NCBI RefSeq assembly: GCF_964106895.1
Contig: NC_133607.1
Coordinates: 1,004,201-1,068,200 of the forward strand
Direction of reading: 5' to 3'
Source of the DNA: Numenius arquata
Taxonomy: Eukaryota; Chordata; Aves; Charadriiformes; Scolopacidae
Length of the DNA stretch: 64,000 bases
Below the pieces are notes generated by a model, which was not told where the DNA came from, ran no database searches, and worked only from the letters and a program-made list of their open reading frames with translations. Made by a program: the position numbers and the translations under genes. Positions 52,380 through 63,973 of this stretch are shown piece by piece (the first letter of the stretch is position 1; the number at the start of each line of letters is the position of its first letter).

Positions 52380-55300
52380 CGGGGACCTGGGGAATCTACC
52401 CTAGCGGATCCACTGGTTACCCTAAGGCTAGGGAAAAAGCAACAAGAAATAGATTTTTGGTAGATACAGGAGCAACGTATTCGGTTTTGAATCAAGCCCT
52501 GACCCCTCTTGATACTGATTTTATAACAGTAAGGGGAGCCACTGGCCAGAGTGAGAAGGCATATTTTCTCAAACCTCTTAAGTTCAAATTGGGAAAACAA
52601 TTGGGGATACTCAAATTTTTATATATGCCAAATTCCCCGAAATCTCTGCTAGGGCGAGATTTATTAGAACAATTGGGAGCAGAAATTAAATTCAAAAAAG
52701 GGAAAATGGAACTTCGGATAAGAGAAGATCAACTAATTGAAATACTAAGTTTGGCCCTAATAGGAACTCCCATTTCTACAGGAGTGCCTGAGGAGATTAA
52801 AGCCCAAATTTATCCGGGGGTATGGGCCTCGAGAGTGCCGGGGAGAGCAAAAAATGCTTCCCCAATAGTGATAAAGCCTCAACAAGGAGCACGACCGGTG
52901 AGAGTCAAACAGTATCCCCTTAGGATAGAGGATAGGGAGGGGATCCGACCAACTATAGACCAGTTTATCGAGTATGGGCTGCTGAAAGAATGTGAATCAG
53001 AGTATAACACTCCAATATTACCTGTCAAGAAGCCGGATGGTAGCTATCGCATAGTGCAGGACCTCAGAGCTATCAACAGAATTGTTGAGGATTTACATCC
53101 GGTGGTAGCAAATCCATACACTCTTCTAACTAAACTGGTACCTGAATTGGCATGGTTTACCATTTTGGACCTAAAGGATGCCTTTTTCTGCTTGCCTCTG
53201 AGCCCAGAGAGCCAACTTTTATTTGCATTTGAATGGGAAAACCCAGAATCTGGAAGGAAAACACAGCTTACATGGACTGTGCTACCACAGGGCTTTAAAA
53301 ATAGCCTGACACTTTTTGGAAATCAGCTAGCTAAAGATTTGGAACAGTGGAAACGCCCGCTTGGGTCAGGAGTGGTATTGCAGTATGTGGACGATATGTT
53401 ACTCGCCACTGACACCAGAGAAACATGCCTAGAATGGACTGTGAGCCTGCTAAATTTTCTTGGACTTAATGGCTATAAAGTTTCTCCACAGAAAGCACAG
53501 ATAGCCCAGCAGCAAGTGACTTATCTGGGATATGAAATAACCGCAGGCCAACGGACACTCGGGAAGGAGAGGAAAGAAGCCATCTGCCAGACACCTCGAC
53601 CACAGATGCCTAAGGAACTTCGGACCTTTCTAGGGATGACAGGATGGTGTCGTCTCTGGATATATAACTACGGACTCTTGGTAAAGCCTCTATACGAGTT
53701 ATTAAAATCTGACTCAAAGAATATTATGTGGAATAAGGAAGCAGACAGAGCCTTCCATCAGTTAAAAAAGAGGTTAATGGAAGCACCTGCCCTGGGATTA
53801 CCTGATACTACTAAACCTTTCTGGTTGTTTTCCTATGAAAAACAAGGAATAGTCTTAGGAGTCCTAGCTCAGAATCTGGGACCCTATCGAAGGGCGGTGG
53901 CATACTTCTCTAAACAGCTCAACGGAGTAAGTGAAGGGTGGCCTAGCTGTCTCCGAGCAGTGGCAGCAGTGGTAATAAACGTCCAAGAGGCCCATAAGTT
54001 CACCCTAGGCCAGAAAATCACAGTTATGGTATCACATACAGTCTCAGCAGTACTGGAAGTAAAAGGGGGGCATTGGCTTTCACCTCAGAGGTTTCTTAAG
54101 TACCTGGCTATCCTGATAGAGCAAGATGATGTAGAAATAATGGTAACTAATATTGTCAATCCAGCCTCTTTCCTCAGCGGAACCGAAGGAGAATCAGTGA
54201 CCCATGACTGCTTGGAAACAATCGAGGCGGTGTACTCCAGTCGACCAGACCTGAAAGAAGAACCATTGGAAGATGCAGAGGATTCCTGGTTCACCGACGG
54301 GAGCAGTTTCATTCAACAGGGGATACGCAAAGCTGGCTATGCGGTAACCACCACAGAGAAGGTAATAGAGTCCAAAGCCCTGGCCCCAAATACATCAGCC
54401 CAAAAGGCTGAGATAATAGCACTAACCCGAGCGCTGGAACTAGCCAAAGGAAAACGGATAAATATCTGGACAGATTCTAAATATGCTTTTGGGGTGGTGC
54501 ATGCTCACGGGGTGGTCTGGAGAGAAAGAGGACTCTTATCTACACAAGGGAAACAAATCAAACATAATGAAGAAATTCTCAAGCTCTTAGATGCAGTATT
54601 ACTGCCTACCAAAGTGGCTATCATGCACTGCAAAGCCCACCAAAAAGGGAACACCGCTATGGAACTGGGTAACGCACTGGCGGACCGAGAAGCCAAAAGG
54701 GCAGCAGAAATGGGTAATGCGGAGATACAATCCTTGGTCCCAGATGGTAAAATACAAATTGACGACGAACCTAAATATTCCAGGGATGATCACAAATTGA
54801 TCAAAGACTTAAATGGGAAAATTGAAGGGAAATGGGCCAAAACCCCACAGGGAAAAATAATAGTGCCTTTCTCGTTACTATGGGCTGTAGTCATGGCAGA
54901 ACATAGAAAATCCCATTGGGGAACAGAGGCACTTTACAGATACCTGAGTAGGCTAATATGTGCTCGAAATCTATATGCCACTGTCAAACAAGTCACTCAG
55001 CAGTGTGAGGTATGTTTACAGAACAACCCTAGGACAGGTCCCAGAGTCCAGTTTGGCCAAATAGGGAAGGGAAATTATCCGGGATAACAATGGCAAATTG
55101 ATTTCTCAGAACTTCCAAGAAAAGGGGGGTTTCGATACCTATTGGTATTAACTGATACCTTTTCAGGATGGCCAGAGGCATTTCCCTGCTGAACCAATAA
55201 AACGAGAGGAGTCGTTAAAGCATCGTTGCAAGAAATTATACCAAGATTTGGGGTTCCTGCAGTGATTTCCTTGGACCGAGGATCTCATTTCACTGCAAAG

Positions 55301-55912
55301 GTTGTTTCAAAAGTAAGCAGATTATTGTGTATAGATTGGCAACTTCACATCCCATACAACCCACGATCGAGTGGTCAGGTAGAAAAGATGAATCACTTGA
55401 TCAAAACTCAGATTGTGAAACTGGGCCAGGAAGCTAACTTGACCTGGCCCCAGTCATTACCATTAGCCCTTCTCAGGATAAGAACAAAACCCAGAACCAA
55501 AGAAGGCTTGAGCCCCTTTGAAATACTCTGTGGGAGACCATATAGTGTACAAAACGGGACATCCACAGAGTTGGGGAATGAAATATTGGCAGATTACATG
55601 ATAAATTTACAAAAACAGCTCTGAGAGGTAGAAAAACTGGTTCTGGGAACAAGAGCTCGTGGGTTGGATGGACCAGTACACGAGATCGAACCTGGGGATT
55701 ATGTATATGTCAAGTCTTTTACAGATTCACCACTGAAGCCAAAGTGGGAAGGTCCCTTCCAGGTACTGCTGACCACTCACACAGCCATAAAGATTAAGGA
55801 ACAAGCTGCTTGGATCCATTGGACTCGAGTCAAGAGAGCTCCAGAACCCCAATGGACATCAACGCAGACCGGACCCCTGAAACTTCGCCTCCAACGAAAA
55901 GATGGACATTAA
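52380..55912 (+). pseudogene. Pol of gammaretrovirus-like provirus, three stops in integrase
   Basis: After the gag TGA the frame stays open for 26 codons, then shifts at a run of five T near 52456 into a frame open to 55087. In that frame (numbered from 52376) the protease LVDTGA is at residues 28-33, RT has LPQGFKNS at 303-310 and YVDD at 337-340, and RNase H has FTDGSS at about 639-644. The integrase zinc motif follows (HRKSHWG ... CEVCLQ). Integrase is interrupted in the same frame by TAA at 55085-55087, TGA near 55190 and TGA at 55622-55624. Catalytic-core landmarks remain (WQIDF, SGQVEKMN), but the DNG-type aspartate site reads SLDRGSHF. The C-terminal domain ends at 55912. Polymerase function is lost for integration at least. 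Confidence 0.88.
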
Positions 55913-56500
55913 TGACATTAATAGTCGTCAACATGCAACAGAAACAACGGGACTTTGTATTTCAGGGGGAGGGACATGGGATATGAATACATATACACGA
56001 AGTCTGGAAACATTGGTAAAAGCTACTAATCTGTCAGATTGTTGGGTATGTACTACCTTACCCAAAGGAGAAATGAAATTGCCTCTATATGGGGTGGCAG
56101 CAAGCGACTGGAACAGTGCCAACGGGACCTGGCCCAAATTTTGGGCAAGAGGGGGAAATGAGTTGAACGGGTATTGTGAGTACGATGATAATATCTACCC
56201 CTTAGGACCCAGATTTGATTTACAAGTGTTGAAAGAAGAGCTTGTTGTATTAATTAGCAGTAACAATTGTACCTGGGAACCTCGTGGTTACCTTACTTGG
56301 CTTGGCTTAAACAACTGTTTATCTTTCTAGTAGCAATACTTGTGTTAGGAATTTTAGTGTGTGCATTAACTAGATGTCTTATGTGTTGTACCAGGGGGGC
56401 CAAAGACGAATACATTCAATGGAAGAAGCATCAGCTCCGTGAACGGGTGGAATCAGGGAAGTATTTTAGAAATCAGATGGAAAAGGAGAGTGTGTTATAA
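55902..56500 (+). pseudogene. Env remnant: surface N-terminal part joined to membrane anchor
   Basis: Starts overlapping the end of pol. It keeps a CWVC motif (SDCWVCTTL), which in gammaretroviral surface proteins forms the thiol switch, and several sequons. After about 56270 the frame that carries the membrane anchor (LFIFLVAILVLGILVCALT) and the cytoplasmic tail (frame 56267-56500) differs from the surface frame. Most of the surface protein and the whole transmembrane ectodomain (fusion peptide, immunosuppressive helix, CX6CC) are deleted. No working envelope can be made. Confidence 0.8.
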
Positions 56501-56531
56501 GCAACTGTAAAAGAATTTACAAAGGTGAAAG

Positions 56532-56544
56532 AAAAGGGGGGACT
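56532..56544 (+). other. Polypurine tract
   Basis: AAAAGGGGGGACT directly before the 3' LTR. Confidence 0.85.
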
Positions 56545-57099
56545 TGATTCAGAAAATGAATGGTTAAAGGTTGTTAGTGTGAATTTAGTACAGCCTGGGA
56601 AAGAACAAAGCTCGGAGCCCAGCATTCCAAGATAAAGAAATGGCCTTGTGTATAAGATAGCGGGAACAGCCTGCATGCTAAGGAGGAACCTAACTGTCTG
56701 GGTAAAGTGTCCATCTGGTCGGGACCAGTTTCGCCGTTTGGAGTCCAGCCAACCCAGCATTCTAAGACAAAGGTAAAAGTACACGGTGAAGAAGACTGCG
56801 AGCCTTCCTCCAGAAGACCCCGGCCCACGACCACCAGGCGACAGTACGCATGCGGCAAGGGGAGGAGATTTATGATAATGAGTTCTTAGAAATAATTAGA
56901 ATAGTAACGCCTTTTCTTAGAATTAATTAAAATAATCCAGCCCACCTTAATGAATATGTATGCTTTTCACCATAAATAGACGCTTGTTTCACAAACCGGT
57001 GTGCAAGTTTGGAGGATCGATCCCCTTGCACCCGGAGCCGCAATAAACATGCCTGCTTTATAACTCTCTGCGAGTTGTAAAGTTTGTTTCCGCGCATCA
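56545..57099 (+). repeat. 3' LTR of gammaretrovirus-like provirus
   Basis: 555 bp, matching 49120-49674 except CGGAGCC for CGGCGCC near the poly(A) signal. Confidence 0.93.
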
Positions 57100-57103
57100 G
57101 CAC
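57100..57103 (+). other. Target site duplication (right)
   Basis: GCAC, identical to 49116-49119. Confidence 0.8.
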
Positions 57104-57533
57104 GGAGGGCGGCCATGGGGACCGTGCTGGTGGGGACCTTCCCCACCTCATGAACATACCCTGCTCTATGTGGTACCTTCACTGCAGGGCTGGGTCCATG
57201 CTGGGCAGTGGGGCTTGGCCAGTCCCAGTGAGGAGGTCTCCTCCTCTTGCCCCACGCTCCCCAGCACGGTTTCAGCCGACAGGCGTTGCCACAGTCCCTG
57301 TGGGCTGGGTGTTGGGGGTCTCCATGTGTCCTGCTGGGATCCCATGCAGGGACCTGCCGTGTGTGTCTCTGCTTGGAGCTGGTCACCATGGCCTGGCTGT
57401 GCAGTCCCAGGAGAGATCCTGGCCGGGCTGTGCTTGGAGATGGGCTGTGATGGTCCTCACCCACAGCAGGTACTGAGCACCAGCAGAGAAATCTCTTTGA
57501 CCTGCCCTTGGTCTGTGTATTCCATTCCTTTAT
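57104..57533. other. No recognisable gene
   Basis: Continuation of the pre-insertion locus. Nothing identified. Confidence 0.5.
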
Positions 57534-57935
57534 CATAGAATCATAGGATCACGGAATTGTTTCGATTGGATGGGATCATCGAATTCCAACCCCCTGCCAT
57601 GGGCAGGGACACCTCCCACTAGATCAGATTGCTCAAAGCCCCATCCAGCCTGGCCTTGAACACCTCAAGGGATGGGGCAGCCGCAGCTTCTCTGTGTAAC
57701 TTCTCCTTGTGTCTCACCACACTCACGGGAAAGAATTTCTTCCTAATATCTAATCAATATCTCCCCTCTTTCAGTTTAAAACTGTTACCCCTCGTCCCAT
57801 TGCTCCATAAAGAGTCCCTCCCTATCTCTCCTGTAGCCCCCTTTAGGTTTTGGAAGGCCACTATAAGGTCTCCCCGGAGCCTTAACTTTTTCCAGGCTTA
57901 ACAGCCCAAGAGTCTCAGCCCGTCAAGGAGCCCTC
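57534..57935 (-). mobile_element. CR1 3' fragment (antisense)
   Basis: Starts ATAGAATCATAGGATCACGG and continues through CCAACCCCCTGCCATGGGCAGGGACACC into ORF2 C-terminal sequence. 5'-truncated at about 57935. Confidence 0.88.
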
Positions 57936-57959
57936 CCCACGGAGACTTCAACCTTCAGG

Positions 57960-58207
57960 AATCACTCACCCATCATGGAGGTCATCATCCTGGCACTCAG
58001 CAGTCACCCTGAGCTGTGGGTCCCTCTCTTCCTGCTGTTCCTGATACTCTACCCCATGACCATGGCTGCAAACATCTCCACTGTTGTGCTGGTGGTGGCT
58101 GACAGGCACCTCCCCACCCCCATGTACCTCTTCATGAGAAACTCATGCTCCTGGAGGCCTGCTGCAGCTCCACCATCCTGCCCAGGCTGCTGGCCAGCTT
58201 CCTGACG
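57960..58207 (+). pseudogene. Olfactory receptor fragment (N-terminal)
   Basis: From the ATG at 57975 it encodes the receptor N-terminus and first two membrane segments (HPELWVPLFLLFLILYP, ADRHLPTPMYLFM). After HTPMYFF-equivalent motif the frame degrades (a CPGCWPAS end, stop at 58205), and no later receptor motifs follow. A CR1 lies 24 bp upstream. Confidence 0.75.
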
Positions 58208-58789
58208 GGGACAGGGCCATGTTCAGGCATGTTCCCATGCCTTCAAGATGCCATTTAGCAACACTCTGGCAGGTGGGAGGGACACTTTGCCACAAACCTC
58301 CTGAAATCCAACAAGAACTAGTTCCGGGTCCTGAACCTGGGACAGACCAGCCCCCTCCAGTGATAGGGGCTGGGGATCATCTGACTGGGGTGCAGTTCTC
58401 TGGAACATACCCTGATGTTCCCGGGGGACAAAAGGCAAAACACCTTCCAGCAGCGTGCGCTGGGTAGGGAAGACGTGTCCAGGGCTGTATGAGCAGGAGC
58501 CTTGCCCAGAGATGAAGGGAAGTGATTATCTCCCCCGACTCATCACTCATTAGAGCACATCACAACACAGGGTCAACTTTTGGGCTCCCAGTACAAGGCA
58601 GATGTTAAGAACTGGGAGCAAGATCAGCAGAGACCCACAAAGAAGCTCGGGACCTGGAGCACTTCCCAGCCAGGAGAAGCTGAAGGACAGAGCATTGTCA
58701 TTCTCTGGAATGGGAGGGCTTTGGGACCCTCAGAGCAGGCTGCCAGTTCCCACGGAGAGGTTTTGACCAAAATGGATCCAACTTCTTCA
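58208..58789. other. No recognisable gene
   Basis: Nothing identified downstream of the receptor fragment. Confidence 0.5.
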
Positions 58790-58990
58790 CTGTGGTGCTT
58801 TGCAGGATGAGACGAGACAAAAGTCTAGATGACGTTGAAGTAAGAAAGTTCCAAGCTAGAGATAAGGAAAGCCTTTTTCCCCCATCGGGGCAGACCAAGG
58901 CTGGAGCAGGTTGCCCAGAGGGGCTGTACTGTCTTCATCCTTCAGTATTTTTAATTCCTTCCTGGATCAAGTCCTGAGCGACCCGATCCC
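58790..58990 (+). mobile_element. Ancient CR1 relic (sense)
   Basis: TTCCAAGCTAGAGATAAGG, GAGCAGGTTGCCCAGAGGGG and TCCTGAGCGACCCGATCCC correspond to diverged CR1 3' ORF2/UTR positions. No tail. Confidence 0.45.
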
Positions 58991-59001
58991 ATCGCTGAGC
59001 C

Positions 59002-59365
59002 TGTGGTGAACAGGAGATATGAGCAGAGACCTCCTGAGGTGTCTAAATGCCTGAACGATGCTGATTTCAAAGACATAACGCAAGGCATACCGTACCGCTT
59101 CTCATGATTCATTCTATGTCTGTTATTAAGTACCCCTTGCCTTAATTTGTTGTATACCTGTTGCTAATTAACAAAATACATACCTTACCTTTGCCCGTAA
59201 TTTGTTATTTACTGAACGAATTATCGTGGACCTTGTTAAGACCTGGTCACTGACCAAATAAATGTTTGTCTACGGATCTTGAGCTTTGTCTCACCTGAGT
59301 CTGCGCCGCTGGGGATTTGCGAATCGGAGTCACTCACCCCCCTCTTTCCTGAGTGGGACGTGACA
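59002..59365 (+). repeat. Probable solo LTR
   Basis: Begins TGTGGTGAACAGG and ends GGGACGTGACA. AATAAA lies near 59259 (CCAAATAAATG) and the segment before it is AT-rich. No target duplication was found, so the ends are tentative. Confidence 0.45.
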
Positions 59366-59390
59366 ATGTCCCAGCCTCTCATGAGGCCCC

Positions 59391-59728
59391 GTGATGTCAC
59401 AAAGGGGGGCTCTGACTGCACCGTGATGTCACAAAGGGGGGACGTGTCTCCCTGCCCCACTATAAAAGGGGAGCACGGATGCGCTGGGCACCGCAGTCTG
59501 GCATCGTGCGGGCAAACTGCAGCCTCTGCCCCCCAGCAGTGTTGGGGTCCCCTCACTGGGGACCCAGGAGGTCACTGGGGATCCCCATCCTATGCTGGCT
59601 ACTGGTGGGGTGGTGTGGGGTGTTGTGTGTCACTGGTGAGGGAGCCAAGGAGGGAAGGAGCTGGACCTGCTGTTTGTGACCAGGGAAGGACTGGTCTCCT
59701 CTCACTGAGGAGCCCAGCTCCAGTGCAG
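59391..59728 (+). promoter_or_regulatory. Putative TATA promoter with two CRE-like sites and a first exon
   Basis: GTGATGTCACAAAGGGG occurs at 59391 and at 59423 (period 32 bp), each containing TGATGTCA, one base off the palindromic CRE. A perfect TATAAAA box lies 29 bp past the second site (59461-59467). If transcription starts near 59491, a 5' exon would end at the strong donor CAG|GTGAGT at 59728. No ATG-initiated conserved frame was found in it. The paired CRE plus TATA layout resembles CREM-driven spermatid promoters. The downstream gene is not identified. Confidence 0.4.
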
Positions 59729-60784
59729 GTGAGTCCCCACTGGGGAAGGGAATTGCGGCAAAAAGGGCCGGCAAGGGGCTCTTTTGGGGGCTTCTGGAAG
59801 CCGGGGAAAGTGTCCCGTGCCAGGAACCAGCAGGTTGTGGGCGGCTGCTGAGGTGGTGTGGATGGAGCCAGCACCACCAGTGGCAGATGTCGATGAGGCA
59901 TAAACGCTGATACCACTTTCCCCCTCATAAAAGAAGCCCTTTTTTAGGGCTGAGCAAGCAAGCAGCGAGTGGGCATCACCCAGGGCATCCCTTGGGAGCA
60001 TCATGGTAAGGATGGGCTCCCTGGGCGGGTGAACGGGGCACGGCACGACAGTCAGGGCGCAGCAGTTTGCACGGCAGTTTGCACCGGAGAGCACTGAGAG
60101 ACGGCCAACTCGGCCAGGAAACAACGGTGTCTGCTGGGAAGAAGAACCACGGCACCCGTGAGCTCTGCACCCAGCAGTTCTGATGCAGCTTCCCAGACGG
60201 CGCTCTCCTGGGAACACGCTGCCCCCCAGACGTGGGGCTGCAGAGTGTGCCCTGCTCTTAGGCCAGTGTCCCGTGGCAGCAGTGAGCGCCTGTGGGAGCT
60301 GTGCCCCGGGAGAGGAGCTCCTCCGCTTAGGGATGGAGCTCAGGGAGGAGAGGAGCAGGTTGAGGGCCATCAGGGGATGTGAGAGAGAAAGACGGATCCC
60401 TGGAGTCGCCGCCAGCCTCCCGGGATAGAAACCCAGCAGGCAGAGAGAGCCCCTGCTCCAGAGAACTCCCTCTCCTCTCTCCGCCCCATCGAATGTGCTG
60501 ACTTGGAGGAGAGGGGGCAGGTTCCTGCCCAGCCACTACCCCACCTTCTTCCCAGATGCCGTTGCACAGCAGGGACAGTGCTCTGCAAGGGCAACAGGAC
60601 AGCCATGAGGATGACAGTCCTTCCAGCTTGGAGGTGTCAAACCCTCAAACTCTCTGCAGTAAAGAACAAAAGACGGGTCACTGTCACAGGCGACTGGCTC
60701 CTGAAGGGAGCAGAAGGCCCCATACACAGACCGGAGCCGCTGCACAGGGAGGGCTGCTGGGGCCCAGTTTGTTGATATAAGGAA
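59729..60784. other. No recognisable gene
   Basis: Would be intron 1 of the putative transcript above. Nothing recognised on either strand. Confidence 0.45.
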
Positions 60785-62210
60785 GACCCTTCCCTCCCTG
60801 GTACGTCCCTCAGATTATTAACCCCGTTTGATCTGTCAGGCAGTGACAAAGTCCTGTGAAGAAGTCCAAGGGCAATGAACAGAGATATTGGGACCTTGGA
60901 ACGACTGGTCGAGGAAACAGGAGCACAAGTGGTGTTCTCATCTGTCCCTCCAGTTGCGGGGAACGAGGAGGGGGTCAATAGGAAGAGCCAACAGATCAAT
61001 GCCTGGCTCTGAGCCTGGTGCTGCCGGCATGACTTTGGGTTCTTTGACCACGGCTTGATTTCCAAGACACCAGTCCTGCTGGTAACGTGCGGGAATAGCT
61101 TATCTCACAGGGGGAAAGGGTTCTAGGACAAGAGTTATCAGGGCTCATGGAGAGAGCTTTAAACTAGATTTGAAGGAAGACGGGGATGTAACTGGGCTAC
61201 GCACTTTTTAGGAGAGACAGGCCAGCAGGGTGAGGTGGTGGAGTAGCTCTCTATGTGAGGGAGCAGCTGGAATGGATGGAGCTCTGCCTGGGAGCAGATG
61301 AGGAGAGAGTTTAGGGCTTGTGGGTAAGGATTAAGGGGCAGGCTGACAGGAGAGACACTGTTGTGGGTGTTTATTATAGGCCGCTTGATCAAGATGGGGA
61401 AGCTGATAAGACCTTCTGCAGACAGCTGGAAATAGCCTCGCGATCATAGGCCTTGGTCCTTGCGGGGGACTTCTGTTACCCTGAGACCTGCTGGGAAGGG
61501 TACACAGCCTGGCATGTGCAGTCCGGGAGGTTTCTCTAGTGTATTGATGATAAATTCTTGACTCAGGTGGTGGAGGAGCCAACAAGGGGGGGAGGTGTAC
61601 TTCTGGACTTAGTACTGACAAACAAAGAGGGACTGCTGGAGGACATGAAGGTTGGGGCAGCCTCAGCTGCAGTGACCATGAACAGATAGAGTTCAGGATC
61701 ATGGGCAGTACATGCAAAACAAGAAATAGGACTGAAACCTTGGGTTTCACAAGGGCTAATTTTGATCTCTTCAAGAAACTGCTTGGAGAAATCCCACAGG
61801 TTAGGGCTCTGGAAGGTAGGGGGGCTCAAGAGAGCTGGTTGATATTCAAGTACCACTTTCTCCAAGCTCAGGATGGGTGCATCCCTAAGAGGAGGAAATG
61901 AGGCAAGGGAAGCAGGAGACCTGCGTGGTTGAGCAGAGAGCTTCTGGAAAAGCTCAAAAGGAAGAAGGAAGTTTACAGCGCATGGAAGAAGGGACTGACC
62001 ACTTGGGATGATTACAAGAATGCCATCAGAGTATGCAGGGCTGAAATGAGGAAAGCCAAGGCCTCCTTGGAATTGAAATTGGCAAGGGATGTCAAAGTTA
62101 ACAAGAAGGCTTTTTTCAACTATACTGGAGGCAAAAGGAAAACGAGAGAAGTTGTGGACCCGCTGTTAAATGAGACAGGTGCCCTGGTGACAGAGGATGC
62201 AGAGAAGGTG
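60785..62210 (+). mobile_element. CR1, level 1 (outermost): ORF1 end, ORF2 endonuclease, start of RT region
   Basis: Contains the ORF1 C-terminus (QVVFSSVPPVAGNEEG, QQINAWL near 60930-61010), then decayed ORF2 endonuclease with many stops and the finger region to LVTEDAEK at about 62205. The expected next CR1 sequence, ACTGAATGCCTTCTTTGCCT (encoding LNAFFAS), is not here but appears at 63974 after an inserted CR1 tail, so this copy was split by another CR1. Confidence 0.8.
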
Positions 62211-63113
62211 GTCTCAAAATTGGAAAGTCATGGGTTCGATGGATGGACCACTCGGTGGATAAGGAACTGGCTGAATGGCCGCACTCAAAGTGTTGTGGTC
62301 AATGGTTCAATGTCCAATAGGCGGCCAGTGACGAGTGGAGTTCCTCAGGGGTCGGTACTGGAACCGGTGCTGTTCAACATCTTTGTCGGAGACACGGACA
62401 GTGGGATAGAGTGCACCCTCAGCAAGTTTGCCGACGACAACAAGCTCAGTGGCAAGTTCGACACGCTGGAGGGAAGGGGTGCCATCCAGAGGGACCTGGA
62501 CAGGCTGGAGAGATGGGCTCGTGCAAATTGCATGAAGTTCAACAAGGCCAAGTGCAGGGTCCTGCACCTGGGACGTGGCAATCCCAGGTACAAATACAGG
62601 TTGGGCAGAGAATGGCTGGAGAGCAGCCCTGAGGAGAAGGACTTGGGAGTGTTAGTGGATGAGAAGCTCAACATGAGCTGGCAACGTGCGCTGGCAGCCC
62701 AGAAAGCCAACCAGATCCTGGGCTGCATCAAAAGAAGTGTGGCCAGCAGGTCGCGGGAGGTGATTCTACCCCTCTACTCTGTGCTCGTGAGACCCCACCT
62801 GGAATACTGTGTCCAGCTCTGGAGTCCTCAACACAGGAAGGACATGGACCTGTTGGAATGGGTCCAGCGGAGGGCAATGGAGATGATCAGAGGGATGGAG
62901 CACCTCCCCTATAAGGACAGGCAGAGAGAGCTGGGGTTGTTCAACCTGGAGAAGAGAAGGCTCCGGGGAGACCTCATAGCAGCCTTTCAATATCTGAAGG
63001 GAGCCTACAGGAGAGCCAGAGAGGGACTCTTTGTCAGGAAATGTAGCGACAGGACAAGGGGTAATGGTTTTAAATTGGAAGAGGGGAGTTTTAGATTAGA
63101 TATTAGGAGGAAA
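62211..63113 (+). mobile_element. CR1, level 2: 5'-truncated copy inserted in level 1 (left part)
   Basis: Starts inside the RT domain at VSKLESHGFDGWTT and includes SGVPQGSVLEPVLF and the FADD motif (FADDNKLSG). It is open to the GSFRLDIRRK region at 63113, where another CR1 interrupts it. It resumes at 63765. The 395-codon frame 61929-63116 runs across the level 1/level 2 junction by chance. Confidence 0.8.
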
Positions 63114-63764
63114 TAATAACTCGAGACCCCACCTCGAGTACTGTGTCCAGTTTTGGGCCCCCTACCACAAGAGGGACATTGAGGTGCTGGAGCGGGTCCA
63201 GAGAAGGGCAACGAAGCTGGTGAGGGGTCTGGAGCACAAGTCTTACGAGGAGAGGCTGAGGGAGCTGGGGTTGTTCAGTCTGGGGAAGAGGAGACTGAGG
63301 GGAGACCTTATTGTTCTGTACAAGTACCTGAAAGGAGGCTGTAGAGAGACGGGGGTCGGTCTCTTCTCCCAAGTCACAGATGATAGGACAAGGGGTAATG
63401 GCTTCAAGTTGCGCCAGGGGAAGTTCAGGTTGGATATTAGGAAACATTTCTTTACTGAAAGGGTTATCAGGCATTGGAATGGGCTGCCCAGGGAGGTGGT
63501 GGAGTCACCATCCCTGGAGGTATTTAAGAAACGTGTAGACATGGTTCTTCAGGGCATGCTCTAGTGTCCAAGATTACTGGTTTGCGGTGGGGTGCTGTGT
63601 GGGTGGGTGATGGTTTTTGGTTTGGTTGTTGTTGTTGTGTGTTCAGGTGGTGGGTGGTGGTTTTGTTTGTGGTGTTTTTTTTTTTTTTTTTTACTGTTGG
63701 TTGGACTCGATGATCTCTGAGGTCCCTTCCAACCACTACGATTCTGATTCTGATTCTGATTCTG
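63114..63764 (+). mobile_element. CR1, level 3: youngest, inserted in level 2
   Basis: A 5'-truncated copy with an open ORF2 C-terminus (63184-63564, ending LQGML), a GT-rich 3' UTR, GGACTCGATGATCTCTGAGG and a tail of repeated GATTCT ending near 63764. GAAAT occurs at both junctions and may be a short target duplication. It matches the subfamily of the copy at 23740-26967. Confidence 0.85.
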
Positions 63765-63973
63765 AAATTCTTTACTGTGAGGGTGGTGAAGCACTGGAAC
63801 AGGTTGCCCAGGGAAGTTTTGGATGCCCCATCCCTGGAAGTGTTTAAGGCCAGGCTGGATGGAGCTTTGAGCAACCTGGTCTGGTGGAAGGTGTCCCTGC
63901 CCATGGCAGGGGGGTTGGAACTCGATGATCTTTAAGGTCCCTTCCAACTCTAACCATTCTACGATTCTATGAT
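63765..63973 (+). mobile_element. CR1, level 2 (right part)
   Basis: Resumes exactly where 63113 stopped: TTCTTTACTGTGAGGGTGG, then the ORF2 C-terminus (HWNRLPREVLDAPSLEVFK) and 3' UTR, ending with an ATTCTACGATTCTATGATT tail. Confidence 0.85.

Larger units (their letters stand above)
49120..57099 (+). mobile_element. Gammaretrovirus-like (class I) provirus, recent but defective
   Basis: 7,980 bp with 555 bp LTRs that by eye differ at one position, flanked by a perfect 4 bp duplication GCAC, the size typical of gammaretroviruses. Contents in order: LTR, PBS, splice donor, CR1 fragment, zinc-ribbon ORF, gag, pol, remnant env, PPT, LTR. Gag and pol each carry frameshifts, integrase has three stops and env has lost most of its length. 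LTR near-identity implies very recent insertion, so many of the defects were probably already present in the RNA that inserted. Confidence 0.93.

Noticed and set aside
59279..59851. 190-codon plus-strand frame over the promoter candidate
   Set aside because: It begins upstream of the CRE/TATA elements inside the LTR and runs through the TATA box and the splice donor, so it is not a plausible coding unit.
61929..63116. 395-codon CR1 ORF as a single protein
   Set aside because: It spans the level 1/level 2 CR1 junction near 62210 and lacks the central RT motifs between them; the in-frame fusion is accidental.
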